Position numbers and translations under genes: made by a program. The notes beneath the pieces are model-generated. The model saw only the letters and a list, made by a program, of their open reading frames with translations. It was not told where the DNA came from and did no database searches. A DNA stretch of 64,000 nt, taken from contig CM119264.1 in assembly GCA_051294375.1 (NCBI GenBank), positions 18,107,729 through 18,171,728 of the forward strand, in the 5' to 3' direction. Shown one piece after another: positions 1 to 15,994 of the stretch. Each line of letters begins with the position of its first letter. Position 1 is the first letter of the stretch. The stretch is from Paraspadella gotoi (Eukaryota > Chaetognatha).

Positions 1-60
1 AGTCGGTTTCTTTTCCTTTCTTCATCTAAATCTTATTCTCTCTTTCCCTTTCTCCTTTCT

Positions 61-150
61 CTTCATCCTTTCCTTTCCTTTTTCCTTTCTCTTCATCCTT
101 TCCTTTTCTTTTTCCTTTCTCTTCATCCTTTCCTTTCCTTTCTCCTTCTT
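61..150. repeat. 30-bp minisatellite, three units
   Basis: CTTCATCCTTTCC recurs at exactly 61, 91 and 121, with intervening pyrimidine-rich sequence conserved except for one base. Confidence 0.85.
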
Positions 151-246
151 CCCACTTTCTCGTCGTCTCGACTTCACTCCTCGCCCTCTTCATTAATTCT
201 TTTCTTCATTTATTATCACAAAAGACTGATGCCACCTCCTTTCGAG

Positions 247-272
247 AAGGAGGAGGAGGAGGAGGAGGAGGA
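247..272. repeat. (GGA)n trinucleotide run
   Basis: Short uninterrupted GAG/GGA repeat. The rest of 151-770 is AT-rich spacer in which I see no gene. Confidence 0.8.
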
Positions 273-768
273 AGAGCAAGAGAAGGCCATTCGAGTTCTG
301 TTGCTTCTTTGGAAGACGAAAGGTGCGGAGCCCGGGAAAAATTGAAACACAAAAGGAAATGAGAAAAAACGAAAAAGCTAAAACGCGAGGAAAAAAAAGT
401 TAAAACAAAAATGCAGTAGAAATTTTAAAAAACCTTTTTATACTTTATGCAATGAACATCTTTTTAACAGTCACCACTACATTTAATGCAGGACGTCATG
501 TAAAATATATTTTTTTCTTATAATCTGTCGATACAAGACAAGGGAAAATAAGTTATCAGTGAAGCTAACCCCGAAAATCCGAGATTTTTTTCCTACGTTA
601 ATTCCTCCTAGTCCGCCATTTTTCTCCCATCGCCGCCTTATCTCGTTCCGCGCGCGATAAAGACGCATCGCGAGCGGAGAAAAAACAAGAGGGGACTCGA
701 CGTGCAGATTGAAATGCTAATTTCCTTTTTTTTTTCTGAGCCAGCTACTGTCTCCGCTGTCAGTAAAG

Positions 769-914
<146 letters not shown>

Positions 915-1069
915 TACTTCGATCAGTTTCGCCGACACGGTTCCATCCCCTCCCTCTATCCCGGATTTAGCCTGGACGGATGGCAGGCTGCACCTTATTA
1001 GATAATGCATAACTTTGCCACAGCTGNNNNNNNNNNTTTTTTCTCTTGCTCATCTGTTTCCTTTCTTGC

Positions 1070-2396
<1,327 letters not shown>

Positions 2397-2457
<61 letters not shown>
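2397..2457. repeat. (GA)n array, 61 bp
   Basis: Perfect dinucleotide tract, preceded by an imperfect GA-rich stretch from about 2345. Confidence 0.97.
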
Positions 2458-2460
<3 letters not shown>

Positions 2461-3500
2461 GGCATCAAACAAGTTTTTAGGTTGATGCTCATTCATAATG
2501 CTTCGTATTAAATTAATAGAGGAAGAAATGCCGACGAACTTTGTGGGCTGAAATAATGTAACAAACTTCATCAGTGGCATTTAAACAAATTACCTTTTAA
2601 AGTTTCTTTAAAAATAAAATATAATTTTTCATCGATTTTTATCGGACGAACATAAACAAAACTTAATTTATCCTTTGTAAGTAAGCCAATAAGAAAATGA
2701 TAAAAAAAAACAAACAATAAAACCAAATAATAATGGAAAAAGAAAACAGAGAACAATCTTTCCAATATGTAGCGTCGCAATAATTTAATGATCATAATTT
2801 TAGCTAATTATATAAATATACAAGTATAAACCATTTAACAACTTTTGACAACATTTAACCTCTGATATCTGCAGAAGGTTAACTAACTCCGAGATATAAA
2901 AAAGACCGACTGACCGACAACAGAGTAACTATCAGAGTTGCATCGCAAGTTTTCGCAGCGCAACTAAAAAAAAAAAAAATAAAACCGCGAGTCTGCAAAG
3001 CGAACGACGTCGAGCGGCGACGAAATGACAATTACAATAAAAGTCGGAATATTCATGAAACGCCAAGGTAGAGTTTATGAGATTTTCAACGGTTTTTTTT
3101 TTTTATCTTTTTTTTTAATTAAAAAAAGTTGGTGATTACTGCGTTTTTTTCAAGAGCTTGATTCCCAATTCCGATTCAAAAGAGAAGAAATTAGAGAAAA
3201 CGCAAGTTTCATTTGAGTTGCCGAGAGTTGGGACGAAAAAGGTCGAGAGGAGAGAGAACAGGCGGAAAAAGGGAAATAGAGAAGCCGTATTATCTTTAAA
3301 AATGATATAAATATTATATTTTGAAAAGTCTAATTAAATCATTTTTTTTTATTTTCACTTTTTCATGGTGACATTTTACTATTCAGGTAAGTTGCCTCTT
3401 GTGATGTTGTGAATTTGTAAAAAGTAAAAGCTATATAGGTAAAAAAATAAATCATTGTTCTTCAACAGTAAATCATTGAACTTAAACAGTTTTTTTTAAG
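2458..3500. other. AT-rich spacer, no gene seen
   Basis: Short homopolymers and AT-rich sequence with a slightly GC-richer patch around 2940-3030. No coding signal found. Confidence 0.45.
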
Positions 3501-3502
3501 TA

Positions 3503-3503
3503 T

Positions 3504-3534
<31 letters not shown>

Positions 3535-3690
3535 GACGCAGGAATGCAACATAAGTGGAGAGACAGAAAAAGAGAGAGAGTGGAAGGAAACATAAGTAGT
3601 GAAATAGAGAAGGAAGAAAGGGAAAGAGAAAAGAGAAAAAGGAAGGAAAAAAAGAAAAGAATAATCGAAAAAAAAGGAGAAAAACACTAA
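3503..3690. repeat. Imperfect GA/GAAA purine tract
   Basis: (GA)n at 3503-3532 followed by about 150 bases of almost pure purine on the plus strand. Confidence 0.85.
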
Positions 3691-3761
3691 AGAGCCGAAG
3701 ACGTCGCGTTTGTTTCCGCAAACAAAGGAAATTAAAAAGAATCTGAGGAGAGATAAATCTC

Positions 3762-3895
3762 TCTCTCCCTCTCTCTCTCTCTCTCNNNNNNNNNNNNNNN
3801 NNNNNNNNNNNNNNNNNNNNNNNNNNNNNNNNNNNNNNNNNNNNNNNNNNNNNNNNNNNNNNNNNNNNNNNNNNNNNNNNNNNNNNNNNNNNNNN

Positions 3896-3928
<33 letters not shown>
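3762..3928. repeat. (CT)n array interrupted by a 110-N gap
   Basis: CT repeat on both sides of N run 3786-3895, so the gap almost certainly contains more of the same array. Confidence 0.9.
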
Positions 3929-3930
<2 letters not shown>

Positions 3931-4286
3931 TTCCTATCTCCAGGGAGAGATCCCAGAATTACGGTGAAAGGAGAAATCGTGAAGATAAAAAGAAGGTAGA
4001 AGAATGAGAGAATGAGGGAGAACGATGACGAACAAGATGAAGAGAGAGCAGAGGAGAAGGATAATAGGGTTTGTAAGAGAGATGAAAGAGGGAAAATGAT
4101 AGAAAAAGTATCTCTATGTAAAAGTATTATGCTAGAGTCATATGCAAAAAAGGAAAGGCTGAATTCGTTTTGATTCAATTAGCGGTTTCATCATCGAATC
4201 AATATAATAACAGATAATATTAAAAGTACTAAATAGAAAAAGCTACTAACAGAACGATTAGGACGTCGATGCAAGTCAAATAATGT

Positions 4287-4340
4287 CTCTCTCTCTCTCT
4301 CTCTTTCTCTCTTTCTCTCTCTCTCTTTCTCTCTCTCCTC
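4287..4340. repeat. Imperfect (CT)n array
   Basis: CT repeat with CTTT interruptions. The following 500 bases are pyrimidine-rich then AT-rich, without a recognised gene. Confidence 0.9.
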
Positions 4341-4860
4341 TTTCTTTTTCCCTTTTTTTTGTTATTTTTCTCCTCGTCTTCTTCATGCATATTGGATGTC
4401 ATTGATTGCATATAATCTCTTCCATTAACGAGGTTTTTTTTCCTCGGGATGATTTCTTTGCTTCTTTTGCTTTTTTTCCTCTCGCTTTTTTTTTTTTGCT
4501 TTTTACCCTCGAGTCGCTTTTTTTTCGGTCATCGGCGAAACGATTTCCGACAAATCGACGAAAATTTGGGAAAATTTGGGAAAAACGTCTTTGGAATTGG
4601 AGCAGAAAAAAGGAGGATCGTTCGGGTAGAGATATCATCGCGTAGAGGACAGACAAAACTTTTTTTTCCTTTTTCTTTCTTTTTTTTTTCGGTTTTTCCT
4701 AGTTTTTTTTTCTATATTTTTCTTTTATTCTTTCCTTTGTGTTTCTCGAATCTAAAAAACAGAACAAAATTTTAAAACCGATCAAAACAACAATACAACT
4801 GAACAGGTCGCCGAATAGTCACCAACTCTCAGAATTATTTTTCGTCAAAACATTAATTGC

Positions 4861-4886
4861 CGCCGCCGCCGACGACGACGACGACC

Positions 4887-4921
<35 letters not shown>

Positions 4922-4922
4922 G
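4861..4922. repeat. (GCC)n/(GAC)n trinucleotide array
   Basis: GCC then GAC/ACG repeat of about 60 bp. Frames through it give poly-D, poly-T or poly-R. No intact gene context is visible. Confidence 0.9.
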
Positions 4923-5166
4923 ACTCGACAACAAAGGCCTCTGCCACAAAACCGACAATCGACGACAAAGGAGCGATTTCTCTTCACGGGAATTCACGAT
5001 AAAACCATCGCACGTGAATCGGAGGAAGAGGAGGTAAAGGAAAAGGATCGAGAAATTCCGATCCTGAATAAGAAACTCGGAGAATAAAAAGTGACAGTGA
5101 ATCAACATGCAAACAAATTAGAAGCTCTCGCTTTTTATCCCGATTAATTTATTCCAGTTCTTACCG

Positions 5167-5234
<68 letters not shown>
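5167..5234. repeat. Imperfect (CT)n array
   Basis: CT repeat with TT interruptions at regular points. Confidence 0.95.
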
Positions 5235-5235
<1 letters not shown>

Positions 5236-5683
5236 GTGATCGATGATGGCGGCAAAAGGAAATTAAAATACGAGAAATAAACAAGAAGACGACAGAGACA
5301 GAGTGGAAGATGAAAATAAAAGTATACAATAAATATTCGGTGTGAAAAATAAATTCGAGACGCCATTTGCGGCGAGAAAATGGTATTCACTATTCTCTGT
5401 GAAGTGAAGACGACTTCTTTGATTTGCAAGTCGTTAAATATGTTTCTTGGCAAAGTTCTCAAGATTATAATAAAAAGAAAACTATAAAATTATAGTAAAA
5501 CCATATCTATCTCTATCTCTATCTCTCTCGCTCTCTCACTCCCTCTCTCTCCGGATTTGACCTTGCTATTTCGCCGTTCCTCTGACGCTCTTAGTTTTCA
5601 AATGGTTCCACTGACATATAGACTTATAGTCAATATTACTATATAAGAGGGAAACAGAGAGAAATATAAAAAGAGAGCCAGAG

Positions 5684-5687
<4 letters not shown>

Positions 5688-5726
<39 letters not shown>
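5688..5726. repeat. (GA)n array
   Basis: Dinucleotide tract in a GA-rich neighbourhood that starts about 5648. Confidence 0.95.
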
Positions 5727-5730
<4 letters not shown>

Positions 5731-6050
5731 TTGAGTTTGAAAGGAACCAGTCGGCGACTTTCATTCGGGCAACACGAAGGCTTCTCTTTGGCTCCTCATT
5801 AGTTCAACTGTTGACTAACGATCGTTTACGAAGAGATTAGATTCTCAAATCCCCGGTGAGCGATAACCCGCTATCATCACCATCGTCGTTGTGAGACGAA
5901 TGTTCAATCTCTTCACTCACGATGGCTTTTGTTGTCCAAGTACATTCTCACTTTGTCCTTGCGATTGTTCATTCGCGTTTAACTCAAGTTATATTTATCA
6001 ATATTGTTTTCCTACACAGTCCGCTGTCGGTGTTTCACCCGTCTCTGTCT

Positions 6051-7679
<1,629 letters not shown>

Positions 7680-7960
7680 GAGGAACAATGTTCGGAATGG
7701 TAAGTTTTAAGTATCTGACGACCCTAGATTTAATCCGTAAATCCGGGGTATTCTGGGCAGCGCTCAGTTGTTTAACTTTTTAATTTAAATAAAAAAAAAA
7801 TTATCAGACAGGCTTTAGCCAACGGCCATTGAAAGACTTCACCTGCCGATGAAGGGAAACTCCACTCTCGAGATTAAATTAAACCTTGACGCGGTCTCTC
7901 TCATCAAAGTCCTCTCGCTCTCTAGCTCTCTTCATTTTGCCTTCTACACACCCACACACG

Positions 7961-7985
7961 NNNNNNNNNNNNNNNNNNNNNNNNN
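7961..7985. other. 25-N assembly gap
   Basis: Exactly 25 N, next to CT-rich sequence. In copy B (near 16400) the sequence runs straight from CACACACG into a CT array. Confidence 0.95.
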
Positions 7986-8767
7986 GTCTCCTGATCTCTC
8001 TCTCTCCTCTCTCTGCTCTCTCTGTTCTCTCTGCTCTCTCTCATCGTGCTCTCTGCTGCTCGTCCTCTCTCTCTCTCTCGGTCTCTTCCTCTCTGCTCTC
8101 TCTCTGCTCTCTCTCTGCTCTCTCTCTGCTGGCGTAGCCGGGTGACTTCGTAAACTGCGCGTTTGGTGGGCTCTGGACAAACCTCAAGCCTGTTTCTCTG
8201 CGAGTCAGGAGAAGCGTGGCTGTGTGGTTAAAGAAAGGTCTGTGCTAACACACATTTCGTGGCTCAAAGGAGCCGCGTCATGGATTCGAAGAGACTGGAG
8301 GGGAAAAGCAAATTGTAAAATTTATACATGCTATAAGCAAAAGTTCATTAACATATACATTCCAGTTTGTTCGCTAGTTCTCCCGATCTGGAGGCATCAT
8401 AATCCAAACGCTATTTAAGAATTCGATTACAGAGAGATTTGTTCATCTCACTTTTCAAGGGAACCTTATCTAAAGAATTAATAGCAAAAATTTTTTGCAG
8501 ATGTTGGTCTCTGCCCCCAGATCACTCGCTCTCTGTCTTTTTCAAGCGTTTCACATTTGAACCTCAAAACCGTCGAACCGCATTTAAACTCTTCCATGCT
8601 TTCGATTTTCTAAGAAGGGATTTTCGGCGCTGAGCGACTGATATCCGAGTCTCCTCATGAAGCCCGGCTAACGACGCGCCAATCAGAATCGACGATCGAC
8701 CAATTATCGGGAAGGAAAGTAACGACGACGATAACAGACTCAGAATTGAAGATATATTGGAGGGGAG

Positions 8768-9051
8768 NNNNNNNNNNNNNNNNNNNNNNNNNNNNNNNNN
8801 NNNNNNNNNNNNNNNNNNNNNNNNNNNNNNNNNNNNNNNNNNNNNNNNNNNNNNNNNNNNNNNNNNNNNNNNNNNNNNNNNNNNNNNNNNNNNNNNNNNN
8901 NNNNNNNNNNNNNNNNNNNNNNNNNNNNNNNNNNNNNNNNNNNNNNNNNNNNNNNNNNNNNNNNNNNNNNNNNNNNNNNNNNNNNNNNNNNNNNNNNNNN
9001 NNNNNNNNNNNNNNNNNNNNNNNNNNNNNNNNNNNNNNNNNNNNNNNNNNN
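8768..9051. other. 284-N assembly gap
   Basis: Copy B carries about 500 bp here (17146-17645), a purine-rich stretch with no recognised gene. Confidence 0.95.
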
Positions 9052-9371
9052 GTTTGGTGGAAAATGGAGCAGGGTGACGTCGTCTTCGAAGTGGGAGTGT
9101 CGATGCGGGCGTTCGAGTTTGTGGGGCGGCGGATGTGAACGAATTTCTATAAAAACCTGATTGCAGGGTCCGAGTCGTTTGAACTATGAATGTGTATATT
9201 GTAATTTGTGATTTCTATCATCGATTAATTTTATACATGCATTATTATCACTGCCATACAGTTTCCTGTGCGACTTCATCATTCGCCGAGTCAACGCGAA
9301 ACTCGATTGCGACTTTCGCTGTTGAAACAGATTAGTCGTCGCTGAATGCCTCCAGTGCAGCGAGTTCTCTA

Positions 9372-9375
9372 TCTT

Positions 9376-9427
<52 letters not shown>

Positions 9428-9430
9428 CCT
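9372..9430. repeat. (CT)n array
   Basis: CT repeat with one TT interruption; counterpart in copy B at 18007-18070. Confidence 0.95.
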
Positions 9431-9576
9431 CTCCCTCTGTCTGTCTCTGTGTGTCATTCTTCCTCTCTATCTACTCTGGCTGGAAGAGAGAAGCGAGCGA
9501 AGGATAATTGGGTCGGACACTTCGAAAAGGGAAACCGCGTCATAAAGTCACGAAATATCGGCGGAGGGAGACTAGA

Positions 9577-9700
9577 GCGAGGGAGTGGGTTGTGGAGGGA
9601 GAGTGGAGCGAAGGAGTGGGTTGTGGAGGGAAAGTAAAGCGAGGGAGTGGGTTGTGGAGAGAGAGCGAGGCGATGGCGAAGGTTGTGGAGGAAATGAGGG
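9577..9700. repeat. 31-bp minisatellite, four units
   Basis: GCGAGGGAGTGGGTTGTGG-type units begin at exactly 9577, 9608, 9639 and 9670. The fourth is diverged. Copy B (about 18225-18370) shows the same array with indels. Confidence 0.9.
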
Positions 9701-10198
9701 GCTAGGGTGTGGGGCGAGGAAGCTGGTTTTGTAAAGAGACCGGGGGGTCAGTTTTCGTGTAGTTGAATGTGAGGCTCGTTTGTGTGTCGCTTTAAAGAGA
9801 GGTTTAATTTTTAAAATTAGGAGATAGAAAACAATTTTTTTCCGTCTTATTATAGTAGTAAAAAAGCAATCAATGATTATTCGACATTACTTCTTAACAG
9901 TGCCAAGAGTAGAGAGCCAGAGACAACTGAACTTTCAAACGAATTTGCGACGAAGAAGAGGAAAAATATTTATTTAATTCGACTTGATATTTTTTAACGT
10001 TCAAATTCTTTTCAACAAACCGCCCAAAGTCCTTTAGTCGCACCGCGATATTTTACAGGCGATTTGCTTTGTCTTGCTCTTTTGTTTGACCGAGAGGTGG
10101 ATCATGTTGCCGAATCTATTTTGGGTGTCGAAGGTTCGTTCTCGCCTTGACTCACAGATGCTCGCCCCGATGTCCTTCGGTCGCGAAAACTCGATTCT

Positions 10199-11013
10199 NN
10201 NNNNNNNNNNNNNNNNNNNNNNNNNNNNNNNNNNNNNNNNNNNNNNNNNNNNNNNNNNNNNNNNNNNNNNNNNNNNNNNNNNNNNNNNNNNNNNNNNNNN
10301 NNNNNNNNNNNNNNNNNNNNNNNNNNNNNNNNNNNNNNNNNNNNNNNNNNNNNNNNNNNNNNNNNNNNNNNNNNNNNNNNNNNNNNNNNNNNNNNNNNNN
10401 NNNNNNNNNNNNNNNNNNNNNNNNNNNNNNNNNNNNNNNNNNNNNNNNNNNNNNNNNNNNNNNNNNNNNNNNNNNNNNNNNNNNNNNNNNNNNNNNNNNN
10501 NNNNNNNNNNNNNNNNNNNNNNNNNNNNNNNNNNNNNNNNNNNNNNNNNNNNNNNNNNNNNNNNNNNNNNNNNNNNNNNNNNNNNNNNNNNNNNNNNNNN
10601 NNNNNNNNNNNNNNNNNNNNNNNNNNNNNNNNNNNNNNNNNNNNNNNNNNNNNNNNNNNNNNNNNNNNNNNNNNNNNNNNNNNNNNNNNNNNNNNNNNNN
10701 NNNNNNNNNNNNNNNNNNNNNNNNNNNNNNNNNNNNNNNNNNNNNNNNNNNNNNNNNNNNNNNNNNNNNNNNNNNNNNNNNNNNNNNNNNNNNNNNNNNN
10801 NNNNNNNNNNNNNNNNNNNNNNNNNNNNNNNNNNNNNNNNNNNNNNNNNNNNNNNNNNNNNNNNNNNNNNNNNNNNNNNNNNNNNNNNNNNNNNNNNNNN
10901 NNNNNNNNNNNNNNNNNNNNNNNNNNNNNNNNNNNNNNNNNNNNNNNNNNNNNNNNNNNNNNNNNNNNNNNNNNNNNNNNNNNNNNNNNNNNNNNNNNNN
11001 NNNNNNNNNNNNN
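10199..11013. other. 815-N assembly gap
   Basis: Corresponds to about 760 bp in copy B (18926-19685). That sequence is AT-rich then GC-richer, without a recognised gene. Confidence 0.95.
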
Positions 11014-12624
11014 CTGTCGACCTCCGTTGGGAACTCGAATGTTGCAGGGGGTGGGGGGGAGTAGAGGAGGAGGGGGAGAAAGAATTTGAGGAATTCTGTT
11101 TTGGTGTTTTCGAGTTTCACTGCAGCGAAGCGACGCAGTCTTAACGATACATTTCACTCTCTTCACGACTTTGGCGTCGGCCACGCCCAATAAAGTTGAT
11201 ACACTTCCGGTTATGGTCGTCGTCGTCGCGCGGAGACTCCGCCCAACAAAATAAAATCATCGACGCGAACGGTGATGAGTTGATGATGACGACGACGATG
11301 ACGATGAAGATGACGATGACTAAATGAATGAGACACAGACATAGTCATGAAGACGGACAACAGAGATAGCGATAAGAATAAAAAAAGTAATAAACACAAA
11401 TTGGAATAGAAGTAAACGAGGAAACCGACGACGAAAAAGACGATAACGACGACATCAGGGAAAAAGGGAAGTCGGAGAAGTGACGCGCTTAATGAAATTC
11501 TTCATCGATAACGGAGGAAACAATAACCGGTTGACGACAGAAACGACGACGACGATGACGATGCCGACGACTACGACGACGACGATAACGAAAAAAGCTT
11601 CTTCCGCTAAATCGTCAACAATCCCCTTCGCTTTTTTTGCTTCGCAGCAAAAATCAACGAATTGAAAAAGACTTTTTTTTTTCGTTTTCGAAAGCAGATT
11701 CCATTAATTGAAAGCGAAGAAGATAAAGGAAGCTTTTCTAAAACTATTTTCTTTTTTTTTTGCTCATGATTGAGATATAATTCAATGATATATACAGTTC
11801 GTTAGAAGAGGAAAAACAAAAACCTTCAAGTTGGAAAAAATGATTCGCCGATGACTCCTTCGCAGGCGGAAGAAGACAAAATGTGTCAGTTCGGTCCCAG
11901 ATGTCCGCGCGCTGAGGCCTAGAAACGGCGCCTCATCCGGGTTAAATTGGCGCCAAGAATAGAGATGAAATTGCGACGTCGAAAAAGGCAACGAGATGGC
12001 GGGGAGATGGTAACTGGATGGGGATGAGATAGCAAAGCGCCGAAAATATCTTCCCGCAAACTGCGACCTCGCGACAAAACCGTAACTTTTTAAAAAAACC
12101 TGTCAAATGTAACGTGAAAGACGATAAAAACCTGTCAAAATAACGGTATCTGTAAAAAATGTAACCTTACTCGGCGTCAAAAATCTGCTGAAACGTTAGT
12201 TGAATTTTATGACTGAACAAGAACTACGTGGATCAGATTGGTTGTGCAAGTGATTCGTTGATTTTTATATATGTCTCCACTCTTCACGATTAAATGTCAG
12301 TTCACAACTCAACAATGACAAGACGAATTCTAAACCACTATGCTCTTAGTCAAAAAGGCTAAAAAAAAGAAGAAAATCCATGAAAAAATGAAAGATGAGA
12401 AATAAGAAGAAAAAAATGGCAGAAAATGTGAGGATGTTGTTTCTCCGCCAAAACCATGCATCTTTAATTTTATGGGTTATGATCCTGAGCCGAGAAACCG
12501 TGGCACCATGGCACCGTGGTACCATAGAGCCATAGCTCCAAGTTATCCTCTTTCCTCTTCGCCTCTCTCTCACTCCAGGAATCCATCCTCTCTGCCCTTA
12601 CACGCATCCACTTTTCGACCTCCT

Positions 12625-12626
12625 TT

Positions 12627-12698
<72 letters not shown>

Positions 12699-12729
12699 TT
12701 TTTCTTTCTTTCTTTCTTTCTTTCTTTTT
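12625..12729. repeat. (CTTT)n array
   Basis: Tetranucleotide tract of about 105 bp; counterpart in copy B at about 21320-21440. Confidence 0.96.
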
Positions 12730-13298
12730 TATCTATCTAAGTCCTTTTATTTATCTTTCTGTCTTTTTTCTTTCTTCCTCCTCTTTTTAGTTTTAAACCC
12801 TTTCATCTTTATTTCTTCTATCTTTGCCCCCTTTGTATTCTGCCCCTGTGTCACTCCACCCTCCCCTCTTCAAAAGTTGTAAAAGGTTTCTCCTATGACA
12901 CTCTTGTCTCAAGCCATAACGGTTTTTAGCTTTTCAGGAGTGACAGAAAGATCTTTTTTGTAAGCTTGTGTTGTGCCACTACCAAGGAGTTTTTTTTTGC
13001 AAGAACTTAGCTTTTTCCCTCTAACTTCCCACAAGAATTTCCGCATAATATTTGGTGCCGATTTTCCCATTAACGCTCTGGCAACTCCTTCAGCCCTTTA
13101 AAGACCATCAACCCTTTTATTCCACGAGGACGAAACCCCCTCATCTTCCAGACCTCTCGAAAAAGAGCAGGGGTCGCTGAAGACTTGATGGACCGCGCAT
13201 GAAATTCTTAGCTATTTCCCGCTTTTCCCGTTTTTTTTTTGTTTTTGTTCCTCGTCGTTCATTATTCAACGAATTCCTCGACGTCGTCGGTCGCGTTT

Positions 13299-13300
<2 letters not shown>

Positions 13301-13336
<36 letters not shown>

Positions 13337-13341
13337 TTCCT
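13301..13341. repeat. (GTC)n trinucleotide array
   Basis: About 13 uninterrupted GTC units, giving poly-V/poly-S/poly-R depending on frame; shorter and interrupted in copy B near 22025. Confidence 0.9.
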
Positions 13342-13414
13342 CGTTTGTTTCGGTTTCTCGAGATTTTTTTCTCGTTATTTTTTTAATTTATCTTCAGTAT
13401 TTTTAGCTCAAACC

Positions 13415-13440
13415 TTTGATCTCTCTCTGCTCTCTCTCTC

Positions 13441-13511
<71 letters not shown>
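13415..13511. repeat. Imperfect (CT)n array
   Basis: CT repeat with CC interruptions; counterpart in copy B at about 22137-22220. Confidence 0.95.
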
Positions 13512-13512
<1 letters not shown>

Positions 13513-13616
13513 TATTCCTATCCCCTTTCCTCATTCCTTCACTCAAACGCCTCAGGTGTGCCAGCCGCATTCCGATTCGGCAGAGATTTGTCGCGATTTG
13601 CTCGATCGTTTCTTTC

Positions 13617-13618
13617 TT

Positions 13619-13692
<74 letters not shown>

Positions 13693-13745
13693 TTCTCTCT
13701 CTTCTCTCCTCTCTCTCTCTCTCTCTCTCTCCTTCTCTCTCCTCT
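13617..13745. repeat. Imperfect (CT)n array
   Basis: CT repeat with TT and CC interruptions; counterpart in copy B at about 22340-22435. Confidence 0.95.
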
Positions 13746-14092
13746 TTCCCCTTGCGCGGCTGCTCACGCGCCGTCTGCTACCGCATTCTCTCACGCCGCA
13801 ACGAAATTGTGGAATTTATGTTGGTAGCGACGATTAGGCGAAGCGAAGGCGTGTGCGAAAGGACGTGTTATGCCCATTTCTTTACCATTTCATTCGATGA
13901 AGATTTCTATCATAGAATTTAATATTTCAATATTCCAAATATATTTGCTGTGTCTGTTCTACAGTAATTGAAACATATTACTAAAAAATAACTTGAAAAA
14001 TACTAATATTAACAATGTCAACATCAACTTAGCTCTCTATAAATTTTTAAATATGTTGCGGCATCTTCTTAGGGGGCCTATTCGTCCTCTCT

Positions 14093-14093
14093 T

Positions 14094-14161
<68 letters not shown>

Positions 14162-14186
14162 TCTCTCTCTCTCTCTCTCTCTCTCC
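14093..14186. repeat. (CT)n array
   Basis: Near-perfect tract; counterpart in copy B at about 22801-22890. Confidence 0.96.
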
Positions 14187-14819
14187 CCACTCTTTCCTCC
14201 TCCTTCCATCCCTTCTATCTCACCTTTCGCCCCACGAAACAAATGCAATGGGATTGTTTTCGCATCTTGATTCGTCTCGCCGCCGCAGCGCCGCACCTGA
14301 GGCGGAAAAAAAAAGGCGAAAGCGGGAAAGGTTAAGCCGTCAGGATGGCGAAGGCAGTAGAGGAGGAGAAAAGACAAAAGGTCGTCTCGCCGGTGGGACT
14401 CGCTGAGAAAAAAGTACGAGAATGCTAAAGGGGCGATTGGGGGGGAGGGGTAAGGGGCTGTCGAGAGCACAGTAAGGGCCGATTTTGGGGGCGACTGGTG
14501 TTGAAAGTCCGAAAGAGTAAGTGGTTATCATGGAAACGTGTTTAAGGCCTCGTTTTACTTTAAAAACGAAAAAAATATAAGCCTGTCCAAAGTCAGGGGC
14601 AAGATAGTTTATTTATTAAATGAATAGATAATTTTTATATTGGTTGTACTATTTTCATAATATAATATAATATCTTGTAGAAGTCAGAGTTTATTAAACC
14701 AGACTACTTTTATTGTGTCGCTACACTCGATGAGCCCTTCATGAGTCTCAGACCAAAAACGGTCTGCAGAACGAATCTCTTTCCGTTCATCCATTTTTCA
14801 AACTTCTTATTCCATGCCT

Positions 14820-15030
14820 TTGCGGTAAAGCAGAGTACATGTGGATAAGGCGCTAAGTGGGCTGAACTCCTCAAGCAGCCATGGAACGTGTCCTGGGCTT
14901 AGAACCAGGCTTGAGGATTTTCTAGGCCCCCAAGGCCGTCCTTACGCTCCCCACAGGGTAGGCACCGGGTCGGGATTGAATCTAGTACCTACCATGAGCT
15001 GATGGCTTTACTCAATGATTACAGCACAGG
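14820..15030 (-). mobile_element. Possible tRNA-derived SINE fragment
   Basis: On the minus strand AGCTCATGGTAGG resembles a Pol III A box and AGATTCAATCCCGACC resembles a B box, followed by CCGGTGCC as in many tRNA-derived SINE heads. The two boxes are much closer together than in a tRNA, so this could be a deleted SINE or chance. The copy-B counterpart is at about 23525-23740. Confidence 0.25.
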
Positions 15031-15133
15031 TATCCAACCATAAAAATATATTCGTCAGAAAATTTTGGCGTTGTGTAAATGGGAATTTAGCTACGTAAAC
15101 GCAACCTTCAGTGGAAATGACGCGGAAATGACG

Positions 15134-15214
<81 letters not shown>
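15134..15214. repeat. (GA)n array, about 80 bp
   Basis: Perfect tract; only about 45 bp in copy B (23850-23896). Confidence 0.97.
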
Positions 15215-15216
<2 letters not shown>

Positions 15217-15782
15217 ACTTGAGCTTATCAATCATCATTTCGAGGATGGTTTTTCTCCACTCGCTTTAGCCACTTAGTTGGCGCCGCTTCAATCCACTTC
15301 GCAATCACTGAAGTAAAAGTGTCGCCGACGAATTGATGGATGAAGAGCGAGCAGAGGGTTTTTTTTTCCGCCCCCATTGTAGGAAATATATTCTTTCAAC
15401 CTTATTCTCTTTATTTGTTCCTTTTCATTTATCAACGGCATCTTTCATTACAAAAGGTAAGTCACGAGTATATTTTGATTATGCATATGTTCCTCAAAAC
15501 TCAACATTGTTGATTCCTACTTCGATTTCATTATTCAAAAACTATTTTATACGCTAATTGTACGAGAACTCCTACGAAAAAGAAGCGTCGAATCAGTTAC
15601 TGAGATCATTTCAATGAATGAAAACTCCGCTGACCTAGAATCAGACGCTCGCCGACTTGAGTTCGAGGCTCTTTTGTTTCCTTCGTATAATTTTTCCACT
15701 TTTTCGATTTTTCAATCCGTTCGTTTCTCATTCGCCGCCTCTGTCTGTCAGTCTTTCTCTTTCTTTGACATTTTCTCTCTCT

Positions 15783-15994
15783 NNNNNNNNNNNNNNNNNN
15801 NNNNNNNNNNNNNNNNNNNNNNNNNNNNNNNNNNNNNNNNNNNNNNNNNNNNNNNNNNNNNNNNNNNNNNNNNNNNNNNNNNNNNNNNNNNNNNNNNNNN
15901 NNNNNNNNNNNNNNNNNNNNNNNNNNNNNNNNNNNNNNNNNNNNNNNNNNNNNNNNNNNNNNNNNNNNNNNNNNNNNNNNNNNNNNNNNNNNNN
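15783..15994. other. 212-N assembly gap after a CT run
   Basis: Copy B shows a CT array and a short unique stretch here (24471-24637). Confidence 0.95.

Noticed and set aside
10074-11190. Open frames above 300 residues on both strands
   Set aside because: Nearly all of their length is the 815-N gap; only short flanks are real sequence.
13199-13837. 212-residue plus-strand open frame
   Set aside because: Made of a GTC array (poly-V) and two CT arrays (SLSL). The copy in block 1B is broken differently.
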